DNA of 64,000 nt, taken from Hevea brasiliensis (taxonomy: Eukaryota > Streptophyta > Magnoliopsida > Malpighiales > Euphorbiaceae). The position numbers and the translations under genes were made by a program. This document shows, one piece after another, positions 46,891 through 58,844 of this stretch. The stretch is from positions 41,821,731-41,885,730 of the forward strand of contig NC_079504.1 in the NCBI RefSeq assembly GCF_030052815.1, written 5' to 3'. Each line of letters begins with the position of its first letter. Position 1 is the stretch's first letter. The notes beneath the pieces are model-generated. The model had not been told where the DNA came from. It saw only the letters and a list, made by a program, of their open reading frames with translations, and searched no databases.

Positions 46891-47714
46891 ATCACAGACT
46901 CAGATTAAACATATTACTACGGACCGAATGATTGCGGATCCGTTAACCAAAGCTTTACCCATTAGTGTTTTTCAGAAGCATGTTGCGCATATGGGTGTAG
47001 TGAAAATTTTTGATGATGCTTTGGTTTAGTGGGAGTCTATTTTATGTTACATTTGGGTTAGCATTTGTATGGAATGCTTAGACCATTGTTTTTGAATATA
47101 TCTTATCACATATTCCATTTAAATTCTTTTTTTTTTTTAAGATTTTGTTGGCACATATATATAATATTATTTTCCCTATCGGATTCAATGTTATTTTGTT
47201 TGTCATTTCATTAACTGGATTTTATAGGTTAAATTGCTTACTTGTTGTTAGATATTGTTTTGTATTTTATTAAGTTGTTCTTTTAGTTTAATAAATTGAT
47301 TACTGTTATCCAAGTGGGAGATTGTTGAATTATTTATTTGTATTTGGATGTGGATTAGCAATAATCAATTGTTAGACTTATTGACAGATTAATTAATGAT
47401 ATCAAATAATAAGTTTAGTAATTAACAATACCTAAATGGATTGGGTCATGTGATTGGGCAAGCCTGTAATGGGTCAGAAAACTGTGCATAAGCTCACTAA
47501 GGAAGAGGCCCCAATATATATATATATATATATATATTATGGTAATCCCATTTTAGATCAGATAGAATTTGAATGCTATGGATATTGGGAGTTGTGAACC
47601 TACCATTTCGCTTTTATTCTTGATTGTTCCTAGAAAATCATAGATATAAGCGTATTTCCAGGTACACATATTCTCTAATCTTGTAATCTATAACATTTAA
47701 TTTTATTTATAACA
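46891..47714 (+). mobile_element. 3' end of a second Ty1/Copia element
   Basis: Codes for ITTDRMIADPLTKALPISVF then QKHVAHMGV, the end of Copia RNase H, stopping at TAG near 47028. A CAAGTGGGAGA polypurine tract precedes a TGTTGAATTA start at 47333, the 3' LTR. I place its end at ATAACA (47714), which is uncertain. The rest of the element is missing on the left, where the Gypsy LTR abuts, so the Gypsy element inserted into it and the 5' side was later lost. Confidence 0.75.
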
Positions 47715-47757
47715 GTCAGAACATTATTTGTCCAAAAGATGTATTGATGAACTCTGT
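47715..47757. other. Short junction sequence
   Basis: Between the probable Copia LTR end and the start of similarity to 4194. It is not found elsewhere in the window. Confidence 0.4.
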
Positions 47758-49014
47758 CATTTTGTGAAAGAGTTGTTACCATTTGATAATGTTATAATGG
47801 ACAACTTTACAAGATAAAGAAGTTTGTCCGAGGCACATCTGCTGGTGGAGAAGATTCACTACTGTAATAACAATTGTATGGTATATACCAAACAATTGCA
47901 TGTATGACATATTGGGGTGAATACAATGAATTAACAAGTTGCAAATTTCATTACCATCGTTGGTATGCAAGGGACAGAAAAGGATCTGCTACACAAAACA
48001 AATGTCTCGTATGAGAAGCTGTATTACTTTTCACTCACTCCAAGGTTGTAAAGATCATATGCATTGAACGAAATGGCCAAGGAAATGAGATGGCACGCAG
48101 AGCATGAGACTAAAGACGGGGTATTGCATCATTGTTTCAGATGCTCTTACATGGAAATATTTCAATCAGATGCATCCTTTAATTTTTCATATTATACTCC
48201 TTAATAATCAAAGGATAAACTAAAATAAACATAAATAATTATAAAATTAGAGTACAATCTTATATTTGTCACACCTCGCTTCTAGAAAGGAAGAATAAAA
48301 ACTACCATCGATGTTCCTTCTTGCCGCCGCCTTTAGTCATTTCCAAAGATTCCCCGGTTAAAACCATCCCTTAGCAGCTTCCTTCTGTCATCTATAAATC
48401 AAGAAATGTCCTTTAGACTTTGATTTCATTAGGTATTGAAGGAAGACTGACAAAAATCCAGCTTAGTGTTGTTTTAAGAACATGATGGCAGCCCCAAAGT
48501 TCCTTAATTTCTGAAGTTTTGATGTTTAATTTCACAATGGATGTTGGGTAAGTGATTTCTACCATGGTGCTATTCACTGAGTTTATACTCACCCAATTAT
48601 TTTAATATTTCAGAGCTTTGCAGCCTGCAAATCAAACAACAAAGGCTACTGATGATAGTGAGAAGAAAAGATGCTTGTTGCTTACGGACCTAAAAGGTTG
48701 ACAGAAAATTGAAGAATAAATCTATTGTCAAGACAAAATTCATCTAACCAACCAATGTCATGACATTGCCCAAGACTTGTAGCAAGATCAAAACGGGCAG
48801 CAGCAGAGCATGAGATGGATAAATGTATGAGACTGTAACCTAGAAGAATCATTTTTCTCACCTCCTCCTATGCACCAAAATGGAAGTCCATCGCATTTGG
48901 ATTATTATCCTACAAAATTACTACCTCTAGTTGCTGAATACTGTGCTGAATACTGTCGAGCAAATAGCTTGAGAAGATCAGTATGTTATCAGAGGTAGAT
49001 TTCACCAAGTCAGA

Positions 49015-49399
49015 TTAGAGCTTGTACCCTATGCGATTCTTTAACAATCTAGACGCTTCAACTTTCTTTTGATTGTTGGAGAGTAGGCCTATATGGTTGA
49101 GGTTCCCATTGTCCACATTCACGAATGCTAGCTGATTATCTTCTTCATTTTCCAGTGGGCTTTTGTAATGGGCCCCCACTATAGCCACTTGTGTTTCCTC
49201 AACCACTCAACTCTTGGAAGTAAAACGTTTGGCTCTGGTTTCCTTTCAAAATTGTCTAAATATTAATGGGCCACTATTGGGAATAGGTCCAAATAATTGC
49301 TATCACCTGTACAGATAAGCATAGCATCACCCCCAAGCCAATTACCGCTTAGCTGTCCACATTCTGTTCCATGGTCACGCAGCGTATCCTCACAACCAC
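49015..49399 (-). pseudogene. Unidentified exon remnant, copy 2 (downstream part)
   Basis: Holds VEETQVAIVGAHYKSP and ends SRLLKNRIGYKL, then stop. Further upstream on the minus strand another frame gives LSGCEDTLRDHG, TECGQLSGNWLGGDAMLIC. Near 49265 a one-base insertion relative to copy 1 breaks the frame. It adjoins the MITE. Family not recognised. Confidence 0.35.
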
Positions 49400-49402
49400 T
49401 AA

Positions 49403-50650
49403 GGTTATGTTTAGTAAAACATAACTAAAGTTGTAATGTAATCATAATTATATTACAAATTTGATTACATCATTTAGTAACACAAAAATTTTTATGTAAT
49501 GAAATGGCAATTATATATTGTAATCAATTATACTTAAAATAACGCAATAGTCATTATATACAAAAATGAATCTAATCATAATTATTTATTTTGATTTTTT
49601 TTATTTATTGTTAATACTATCACCACCATCACTGTAACACCCTAGGCAAATCCCACATCGGTAAAACACGGGAGAGATGCTGGGTTTATAAGTTGGTGGT
49701 TTGTAACCCCTAATGACGCATTTTAAAACCGTGAAGGCTTCAGCCCAGAGCGGACAATATCACTAGTGGGCCGGGCCATTACATTTATAGAGCGGCTCTG
49801 ATACCACAAATGTAATGGCCCGACCCACTAGTGATATTGTCTGCTCTGGGCCGAAGCCCTCACGGTTTTAAAACGCGTCATTAGGGGTTACAAACCACCA
49901 ACTTATAAACCCAGCATCTCTCCCGTGTTTTGCCGATGTGGGATTTGCCTAGGGTGTTACAATCCACCCCTTATGGGACTCGGCCTCACGAGGTTTGCCC
50001 CACCATCGTTCAAGGTTGCACGCGGAGCGGCTCTGATACCACAAATGTAATGGCCCGGCCCACTAGTAATATTGTCCGCTCTGGGCTGAAGCCCTCACGG
50101 TTTTAAAACGCGTCAATAGGGGTTACGAACTATCAACTTATGAACCCAGCATCTCTCTAGTGTTTTGTCGATATGGGATTTGCCTAGGGTGTTACAATCA
50201 CTACCCGGCTACCACTACTACCACCACCATTACCCCACCTTGTTACCACCACCACCACTATCACCTTGTTACCATTGTCGCTATTACCACCACCACTACT
50301 TAACCACAACTATTACCACTTAGCTACTGCCACATCTACCACCATTTAGTCATTACCATCACCTCTATCTCATTTTGCCACCACCATCACCTAACCATCA
50401 TTATCGCTTCCACCACCATCACTTAATTAATATTACCACTTGACTACCGATCACTGTAACCACTAACACTTATTATTAATATTATAAAGAAATTAAATAT
50501 TAAAATAAAAATTATCATTACATTACACTACATATATTTTTATTTGACAATCAAATATAAGAATGTAATAAAAATTCAATTACATTATATTACAACTTTA
50601 ATTTCATTATATAATTTATTATATTACATTACGTTCTATCAAACATAACC
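49403..50650. mobile_element. Tourist-like (PIF/Harbinger) MITE with nested TRIM array
   Basis: Terminal inverted repeats GGTTATGTTTAGT and (reverse) GGTTATGTTTGAT are flanked by the 3-bp duplication TAA (49400-49402 and 50651-50653). This is the pattern of Tourist MITEs. The inner part is AT-rich at both ends and has a CACCAC/TACCAC-rich middle (49618-49632 and 50200-50470). A TRIM array sits at 49633-50196. Without it the MITE is about 680 bp. Non-coding. Confidence 0.75.
49633..50196. mobile_element. TRIM array with an inverted member, inside the MITE
   Basis: Target duplication ATCAC (49628-49632 and 50197-50201). Order: a plus-orientation LTR (49633-49783), a short broken internal piece, a minus LTR (about 49810-49960), a shortened internal segment, and a minus LTR (about 50048-50196). 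Primer-site complement GCTCTGATACCACA is at about 49795 and 50031. Same family as 40342-42377. Confidence 0.83.
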
Positions 50651-50653
50651 TAA

Positions 50654-50812
50654 GTGTGGTTTGATTGGATAAATGAATATCAGTACTGTTATTCCCTTTC
50701 TCAAAAAATGAAGCCACCAGTGTCTCGCCATTTTTGTCTTGGCTTCCTAACCCATTGTCAGATGAGCTCAACTGTGGACTTGAACTGAAATGATCTATAT
50801 GCAAAGCCAAGG
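50654..50812 (-). pseudogene. Unidentified exon remnant, copy 2 (upstream part)
   Basis: A minus-strand frame starting MALHIDHFSSSPQLSSSDNG reads to HLSNQTTL at the MITE border. Removing the MITE and one TAA would carry the frame into LSGCEDTLRDHG. The serine-rich composition is protein-like, but no family is recognised. The segment is deleted from copy 1. Confidence 0.35.
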
Positions 50813-50964
50813 GAAAGTTAGTAGACTAATCTTCTAAAGAAGTTATAGGTTTGCATGTCACAAAGGTGGGCATCACTTCACAACAATCTTTAATTAGAGT
50901 TATGTGAAATTTAGCTTCTCCCATGTCCTCAGCAACCTTTTTGTGAACAAACTCAAGCGAAGAA

Positions 50965-52588
50965 TGATGTGTCCCAACCACAAGTGCACGGGTCGTTCAA
51001 GTAGTATAGAAAAAGATATCGTTCCCACGAGGAGTTGTGTTAATGATTGAATTTTTGATGTAAAATAAAATATGTTAAAATTGTATTTTAATTAGATTAA
51101 TAAAAGAAATTTGGGAATTTGAAGCTTAAGGTATGAAAATGCAAAACTAAATTCAAACAATGACTAATTTAATAATTCGCAAAATAAAGAAATTGATAAT
51201 ATTAATAATAAAAATTAATAAAATGAGATTAAACTAAACACTCAAAAGTAAAATTCCAAGCAATAATTGATAAAAGACGATTCTGGAGTTAAGGGTTCAT
51301 ATTTAAGTCATTTTGGGATTTTCCCTAGCTAGCCCAATCCATGAAATTTATGGGTTTAAAGGAGATTAATTCTAAAATCCTTTGAAAACTCTTTCGAGTG
51401 AGACAAAGAGTGCCTTAATTAACTTAATCCTACTTTCGTGGAGTTAAAATTAACCAAGACCCATTAGGTTCTTTAATCAATCTATTAAAATCCTCTTAAC
51501 CCTTAGTCTATTTCTAGATCTAAGATAATTAAGTCCAATTTCTTGATTAACTATCACTTGGTTTTCTCCTTTCGGTGCTTCAACCAAGGATTAAGAACAT
51601 AACTTAATGGGGCCCTTCATTAAGCATGTGAATAAGCACACAAGAAATGGATTAAACCTCATAAATTCATTAAATTGGGACTAACCCAGTTCAAATCCAC
51701 AAAAATAACTAAAATATTACATCCCTTACTCCAGAATCAAAGTAAAGCTACTCACTATCCATAATGTTTACAAGATAATCTGAGTTTATATGAAAATAAG
51801 CTTTAATCTAAGCTAAGAAACAAGAAACTAAACACTAGAAAGGTAGGAAAAATGTAAGGAAAGAAAGAAATCCACAAATCTGGATGGAAATGGAGTGGGA
51901 AATGAGAGTGACTCTTCAGCTGCTGCCTCCCCTGTCCTTTTCTTCCTCTACTTGCCTCTCTCCTTGTCTCCCCTTCTAAAATGGGAAATGGGACTATTTA
52001 TAGCATTTTCTGACATGGAGCCCTAAAATGGTGTGTTCTAGGAGGAATTTTCTGAGGGAATCTTCTGCCAGCTCATTAATGAAACCTTTATGGGATCAGA
52101 TAAGTGGATCGTGCATAAGTTATGCAATCCCTTATGCGCTTTTACTGGTTCTGGTTCACTTATGCGAAATTGCATGACTTGGTGCATAGGTTATGCACAA
52201 TTCCGTGAGGGAGGCGTGAATGTGCATAAGCTATGCAGTCTCCTTATGCACATTTCGGCAGGTATTGGAACAGTGATTTTTCTCCTTATGCAGATCTGCA
52301 TAGCTTATGCGGTAAGTTATGCACAATTTGGTCCATGCATATTTCAGCTTGAAAACTTGTTTTTGACATCTTTGGCTGTAGAAGTCACTCCTCAATGGCA
52401 AAATTTCTCTTCAGTCCTTTAAAAACACCATTTTTCCTACAAAACAAAGTAAAAATTACAAATTAATCCAAAATTGACAATTATGAAAAACTAACTAAAT
52501 ATCTAATGAAATTAGCTAAAAATAACTAATAATAAAATAAAATGGCTATGAAATTAGACCTAAATGACTATGCAAAATGTATGCATCA
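50965..52588 (-). repeat. 3' LTR of the pol-less Athila-like element
   Basis: 1624 bases, TG to CA. Contains GCATAAG/TTATGC palindromic words at 52110-52325. A TATTTATAG stretch near 51994 (CTATAAATA on the minus strand) is a plausible promoter TATA box. The plus-strand frame at 52090-52422 is an artefact of the repeats. Confidence 0.9.
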
Positions 52589-52606
52589 AATACCCCCAAA
52601 CTCAAG
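52589..52606 (-). other. Polypurine tract
   Basis: Minus-strand GCTTGAGTTTGGGGGTATT directly precedes the 3' LTR. Confidence 0.8.
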
Positions 52607-55600
52607 CTTTTGCTTGTCCTCAAGCAAACTTTAAAATGTGATGCAAAATTTTTAGGGGTGCCTTATCCAAAGAGCTATGAAAATCACCTATTAAAGTAAC
52701 TTAACACCCCTTTAGCCATACCAGCAATCCATATACCCATCCTTCAAAATGCAAAGAATTTAATGCTTATCCAAGCTTTCACCGCTTAGCCATCAAGTCA
52801 ATTATCATTCAAAATCCCCAAACCAACCAATCAAAAGAGAGGGTCATGCTCAAAAGGAATTCTAGAACAATGAATAATCAAAGTGTCTCTATATGGAATG
52901 ATGGAATTGAATGAATGAATGAATAGTTTTCCAATCCCATAGGTAAATTCCCTACTCCTATCTCCACTAATGTAGCAAGTACTATCAAGAGATCAAAGGT
53001 CTTTTTAGGGATGTAATGGGGCCATGGGATTCAAAATGAGGCTAAGAAGAAGAATGGGTATAAAGGATTCAAAGCATGAGAATATTTCCAATCTTAACAA
53101 CATAAGGTACACTTCTTATTTTATTATAATTTTTTTCTTTTTCTTTTTTTTTTTGTATATATGGAGGAGAGAAGTACACAATGAGAATTGTCAAGTGCTA
53201 GCAAAACACATAAAAATGGAGGGACATTTTGATACTTTAAACTTGTATTTTGCATTTTCTTTTGATGATTGTCCCTAAAAATGCCACCCCCAAACTCATT
53301 TCTTTTAATACTTTGGGTGGATTTCTTTCATTTTGAATGGCAATAGTGAAAAGCACATATACTAGCACTTTTACAAGATGACAAGCACTTCTTCTCCCTT
53401 TTATTGTATATTTTTTTCTTTTTTTTTATTTTTATTTTTATTTTTTTTTTAGAAAGTGTACCTAATATTCAATATTATTCTCATGAAAAGGGTTGGAGTG
53501 TTTGGTTCATTGGCTAGGTAGCAATAAGGATTTCAAGAAAAATTAGGGATAAAAAGGCTCAAAGGGGTTTTCAAAGGTCAATTTTAATTAGGAAAAAGGG
53601 CCAAAGGTTTAAAATGAGAAGGTTTAAATCAAAGAATGCCTAATCATCTCTCTTTTCAAGTACAAGCTGGTATTTCGCCTTGAAAGGTTTAGAAAATTTG
53701 TTCTAGGATTGGTGAGACATCATTTGACTACCTTATATCCAATAACTCCCTCTAAACACTCCAATCTCTAAAGGACTAGTTGGGTGGCTTTTTGGCTAAG
53801 AAGATATAGGCAAGGGATAGACACTTCAAAACCTTGCACCTCTTAGGAAACTTTCAATCCACAAACCCAACTAAAAGGTGAGTCAAATCACTCTCATAGG
53901 CAGCTTTTCAATACTCAAGGGATTTGGCAAAAGATTTTAATGCATGATGCATGATTCCTAAAATGAGTAATGCATTAACTAAATGGAGGAAGTCTATTTG
54001 TCTATTTGTGTGCAATGTGTACAATTTGTCTATTTGTATATGTGCTAAGTGATGTATAATGTGTATGTAAATGTGTAATGTGTGTGTAAATGTGTTATGT
54101 ATATGTATGTATGGATGTATATGTAAAATATTTACAATATATGTAAATGGAATGGGATGAGATGTTCCTATACTCAAAATGTGAAAAATGAAGCAAAAAT
54201 CAAAATGTGCACCCCCAAACTCAAAATTAGACATTGCCCTCAATGTCTCATGCAGTATATAACCAAAACTCAAAGCAAGTAATATTTACCAGGAATTGTG
54301 AAAATTAAGAGCAAAAAGAAAGAGTTACCTGGTATGGAGCAGAGGAGAATTCAAGATATAAAGGGGATGCATAAGAAGCTGCACAGGCTATGCAGAAGAA
54401 AGTACTGTCTAGAATAGGTGCATAAGTAGGGTGCATAAGCCGTGCGGTTCTGCATGAGTGGCAATAAGGACTGCACAGGCTATGCAAAATATTTGCATAA
54501 GAGGACTCACACTGCGGCAAGATATTCAAAAGGAAAATGGGTGCCAAAATAAATTTTGATTTGAACAGGACATGTGTAAATCGCATAAGGAGAATGAGTG
54601 TGCATAACTTATGCACTCTCTTATGCAGGTTTTGGTGGAAGATAAAGAGTGTGAAAAACTGATTATGCAAGAGTGCATAGCTTATGCGCTGACTTATGCA
54701 AGTTTCGGCTAAAAATGGAAGTGTAGGAATTGTGGTCATGCAAGAGTGCATAAGCCGTGCACTCTCCTTATGCAAGTCTCGGCATGTTTTGGTTTTTTTT
54801 TTTTTTTTTTTTTTGAGAGTGTGGTCATGCGGAAGTGCATAAGTTATGCACTCTCCTTATGCAAGTCTCGGCAGGTTTTGAATTTTTGGTTTGGTGGTTA
54901 TGCAGAAGTGAATAAGTCATGCACTCTGCTTATGCACCTCTCGGCAGGTTTTGATTTTTGGAGAGTTTGGTCATGCAGAAGTGCATAAGTCATGCACCCT
55001 CCTTATGCAGGTCTCGGCAGAGAGAGAAAATGCAGAATTTGAAGTTATGCAAATGTGCATAAGTCATGCACTCTGCTTATGCAGGTTTTGAAAGATATGA
55101 AATTTGACAAAATTAGGCTATGCAGAGTTGCATAAGCTATGCACTCTTCTTATGCAGTTTTTAGCAGGGTGAGAAAATGGCAAAATTTGTGATCTAAAAG
55201 CTGCATAAGCTATGCAGTTACTTATGCACAATTCAACAAGAATGAGATTACAACTGAAAATGATTTGCAAGTGTGAAAAATGCCCTAGAATGAAGAAATA
55301 TAATTCTATGAAGCATAAATCATGAGAAATTATTACTAAAAACACATCAACATATACAAAATCCATCAAAATTACATCACACATGCTTGTAAAAATGAAT
55401 CCTGCATAAAAGGCATTTGTGACCCATGCCATTTTGACTCAAATTCTGCAAATCAACATTTAGCACATTAAAACTCAATAAAATCTGCATAAAGTTGCAT
55501 CTATTCACAAATGATGAACTCCCCAAGTCCTGCCAAGAAAAATGGAGCATTTCCACCTTAAATCCCACAACCCAAATAAGCTCATAACTGCAAAAATGGC

Positions 55601-56009
55601 TCACTTACCACCATATTAACATTAAAAGCACATATACTTAAAAGTTACACACCCAACCTCACCAAGAACATAAGCCATCTGCTGCAGACACCCTCTTTGT
55701 TGTAAAATGTCATTTTTTTGCTCTGCATAAACCAGTAAGCAACCCAAGAACATAATTCATCTGCTGCAGACCTTTCCTTGCTGCAGATTTCATTTTTCCT
55801 CTCTGCATAAACTAGGTAGCAGACCTTCCTCCATTGAAATACATCTACAAGGGACAAGATTCAACAATGTCAAAAATTGAATTTGGGGAGATTTAAGATA
55901 AAATAAAAGCAATGAAAATAAAAGTAAATCAGCAAAAGCAAAATAAAAGAACTTGGGGTGCCTCCCAAGAGCGCTAATTTATAGTCCTTAGCTGGACTCT
56001 TTTCATGTT
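52607..56009 (-). other. Long 3' non-coding region of the pol-less element
   Basis: 3.4 kb with no supported gene. 52607-54300 is related, in reverse, to 43600-45180 of the other Athila-like element. It includes two further GAGTTTGGGGGTG phrases (near 53285 and 54210), a poly-T and (CATA)n-like area at 53100-53460 and GTATGT repeats at 54050-54140. 54300-55240 is the palindromic array described separately. Confidence 0.7.
54340..55240. repeat. Array of palindromic GTGCATAAGTTATGCAC units, about 70-75 bp period
   Basis: At least ten copies of a unit with GTGCATAAG-NNATGCAC, then TCTCCTTATGCA and CTCGGCAGGTTTT. The core GTGCATAAGTTATGCAC is a perfect palindrome in some copies. The period is most regular at 54735-55110. 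Related words occur in both LTRs. Confidence 0.85.
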
Positions 56010-56700
56010 TCATGGTGGCTGAAATTGGAATTTATTGCCTCTGTTTCCAATAGGTGCTTCAATGAATCTATACTTCATTTTCTTTCCATCACATGAGAAG
56101 ATCCTTGTTGCTTTGTCTAAAAATCCGACCATTTCTTTCTTGACAACCTTTGGTGCATCTTTTTCTTTGAGAGATGGTTGCTTTACTTCACTTTTCTCCA
56201 CTTGCTCAACTTGAAAGATTGGTGCCATAGGACAAGGTAGATTACTATTCAAATCTTGTGCAAATGCAGCCTCTTTTGGATTTTCATCATTGATACTCCC
56301 TTCATGGATAAGACAACTTTCAAGAGAAGCCTTCGGATAGCTCTTTCTAAAGTGCTCTTTTACTAACTCATCAACTATATCAAATCTCAAACAAGAGTCT
56401 ACATCTTCATGTTGCTTCTTCTTATCGTTGCCAATGTTGAAGATTAAATGATCCTCTCCGACTCTGAGAGTAAGCTTTTCACCTTTCACGTCAATCAAAG
56501 CACCAGCTGTAACTAGGAAAGGCCTTCCCAAAATGATTGGGATATTAGAATCCTCTTCCATGTCCAAGATGACAAAGTCAACAGGTATATAGAACTTCCC
56601 AACCTTCAGAGGCACATTCTCCAAAATCCCTTCAGGATACTTAATTGATCCACACCTAATCAAGAGAAATGTGGGTTGGCTTAAGATCTCCCATATTGAG
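56010..56700 (-). pseudogene. Protease region of the pol-less element
   Basis: After a frameshift near 56680 the frame gives CGSIKYPEGILENVPLKVG, DFVILDMEEDSNIPIILGRP and FLVTAGALIDVKGEKLTLRV, which follow the active-site region of Athila-type aspartic protease. It ends in a stop at 56010. RT should follow but does not. Confidence 0.8.
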
Positions 56701-57549
56701 CTTCTCATAAATGGAGAGGGGCATAAGGCTAACACTAGCCCCTAAATCACATAAAGCTTTTACAGAACATGATTCCCCAATGTGGCATGGAATTGAAAAA
56801 CTCCCTGGATCCTTGAGCTTTGGAGGAAGTTTCCTTCGGAGGATAGCACTGCATTCCTCAGTTAAGGCTATAGTCTCATAATCTTCGAATCTTCTTTTGT
56901 TTGAGAGAATTTCTTTCAAAAACTTAGCATAAGAAGGCATTTGGGAAAGAGCATCGATAAAAGGCACATTTATATATAGCTTCTTCAAAACCTCTAAGAA
57001 CTTCCCAAATTGCTTATCAAGCTTGGCTTTTTGAAATCTCTGTGGAAAGGGAAGCTGTGGCTTGTAAGGCTCTGGAGGTATATATTTCTCTTCTTTCTCT
57101 CCAACCTCCTCTTTACCTTTTTTTGCACTCCCTTTTTCACTCTTTTGTTTTTCATCTCTCTCAAAATCTTCCTCATTTTCTCTCTTCTCAACTTTTTCAC
57201 TCTTCTCATTATGCACTATTTTACCACTCCTCAGTGTGATGGCGTGACATTGCTCCCTTGGATTTTCTGTTTGACTAGGAAGTTTCCCCATAGAATTGGT
57301 ACTTGATGAGCATGCTTGTTGTGCAATCTGATTTTCCAGCATCCGGTTGTGTGTTTGCATTTGTTCCAGCCTTGCTTTCATCTCTCTCATCTCTTCATCA
57401 CGCTTAGTTTGATTAGCAAGAATTTGTTGTAATAAAGCCTCTGTGGTGGAACTTTGTTCTTGCTGTCTTGGTAAAGGTGTAGGATTTGCATTCTTTTGCT
57501 GAAAACTAGGTGGTGGTTGCCTAGGTTGTTGGTATTGATGCCCTTGTTG
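56656..57549 (-). pseudogene. Gag C-terminus and protease active-site region
   Basis: Continues in the gag frame after TAA at 57550-57552. It begins with a glutamine/proline-rich stretch, a coiled coil (EMKARLEQMQTHNRMLENQI), then ITLRSGKIV, a lysine/glutamate-rich linker, and LCDLGASVSLMPLSIYEKL, whose DLGAS matches the Athila-type protease active site. It loses frame near 56680. Confidence 0.83.
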
Positions 57550-58710
57550 TTATGGTGGAAAGTTCTGAGTTGAAGCTTGATTTTGCTGATTCTCCCATGA
57601 AAAAGTGGGATGATTCCTCCAAGCATATGAAGGATAATCTACTCCACAGCTCATTGTTCCTTCTGCATAAGTAACTTGTTGAGAACTTCCAGAGCATGAT
57701 GATGAACTGACTAGCATACTTAAATCCTCCATTTTCTTAGCAAGGACATTAGTGAGTGCATCAAATTTGGCATTGATCATGTTGAATGGATCAAGCTCAT
57801 ACATTCCAGCAACTTGCCTTTTTTGAGTTGGAGTTGATCCCCTTGGGCTACTCCATAAATGACTATTCTTTGCTATTTTCTCTAACAACTCATAAGCTTC
57901 ATCTTCATGCTTAATGATGAATTCCCCTCCAGTTTGAGCATAAATGATTCCTCTGATAGCAGGAGTGACATTTGTGTAAAAATTCTGGTTTATCATCCAT
58001 TTAGGAATGGCATGATGTGGACATTGTCTCTCCAACTCCTTCCATCTCATCCATGACTCATAAAGAGTCTCATCTTCTCTTGGTCTAAAAGCAATCATTT
58101 GATTCCTCAACTCTTGAGTTTTCAGTGGAAAGTATTGGGCAAGAAATGCATCGTTGAGTCGCTCCCAATTTGTAATTGAGTTGTGAGGTAAAGAATCAAG
58201 CCAATCCAATGCTCTATCTTTCAAAGAGAATGGAAACAATTTTAGCCTTGCTGCATCATCAGACACTCCTGGTTGCTTTTGCATGTCACAGATCATAACA
58301 AACTTCTTAAGATGAGTATGAGGATTTTCTGAAGGATGACCTCCGAATTGAGAATTCTGAATCATTTGTAGTACTCCAAAATCCATCTTATAACTATTTG
58401 CATCAATTCTTGGTCTTGCTATACTCTCTCTTAAGTCATCAAAATGAGGAAATGCATGATCCATCATACTTCCCTTAGGCACATTAGCATTTACAACCTC
58501 TTCACCTTGGGCTGCATTTTCATTGTTTCGATCATTTCCAACATTACCACCATCAATTCTAATTCTTTCATCAGCCATGTCTCCTTCAATTTCAGCTGCT
58601 CTCAGTGCTTCTTTTCTTCTTCTGGTTTCTTTCTTGTTGGCTCTACAAAACTTCTCAATTTCAGGATTAAACAATAAGGATGTGTCATTTGTGCTTTTAG
58701 CTCTTCTCAT
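57550..58710 (-). pseudogene. Gag of the pol-less Athila-like element
   Basis: The ATG at 58710 opens a 386-codon frame. Capsid-type motifs include HLKKFVMICDMQKQ, LKLFPFSLKDRALDWL, SLPHNSITNWERLNDAFL and ETLYESWMRWKEL, characteristic of plant Gypsy gag. It ends at a TAA where the surrounding frame continues open, so a single CAA-to-TAA change is likely. The rest of gag is intact. It starts about 110 bases after the primer site. Confidence 0.88.
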
Positions 58711-58820
58711 AAAAGATTAAGAGTACCTAAAAAAAAACAAACAAACACAAAATGAAAAGATAACAAAGATAAAACTATAAACAACTAAAATAATCAAGAA
58801 TTCAATCTTAAACAAACAAC

Positions 58821-58838
58821 TCCCCGGCAACGGCGCCA
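58821..58838 (-). other. Primer-binding site, tRNA-Asp
   Basis: The plus strand reads CCCCGGCAACGGCGCCA, the 3' end of plant tRNA-Asp including CCA. It sits seven bases inside the 5' LTR. This primer is usual in Athila-like elements. Confidence 0.88.
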
Positions 58839-58844
58839 AAAACT

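Noticed and set aside
54305..54988. Open frames on both strands in the palindromic array
   Set aside because: Reading through the repeats gives HKLCTLLMQ/CIAYAV-type peptides on both strands. The palindromes explain them.
57010..57306. Plus-strand open frames opposite gag-protease
   Set aside because: Antisense shadows of the lysine/glutamate-rich linker, giving phenylalanine/leucine-rich peptides.
58821..58838. tRNA-Asp-like sequence
   Set aside because: Only the 3' 17-18 bases are present, next to an LTR. It is a primer-binding site, not a tRNA gene. The same reasoning applies to the Met-type TGGTATCAGAGC at 24991 and in the TRIMs.
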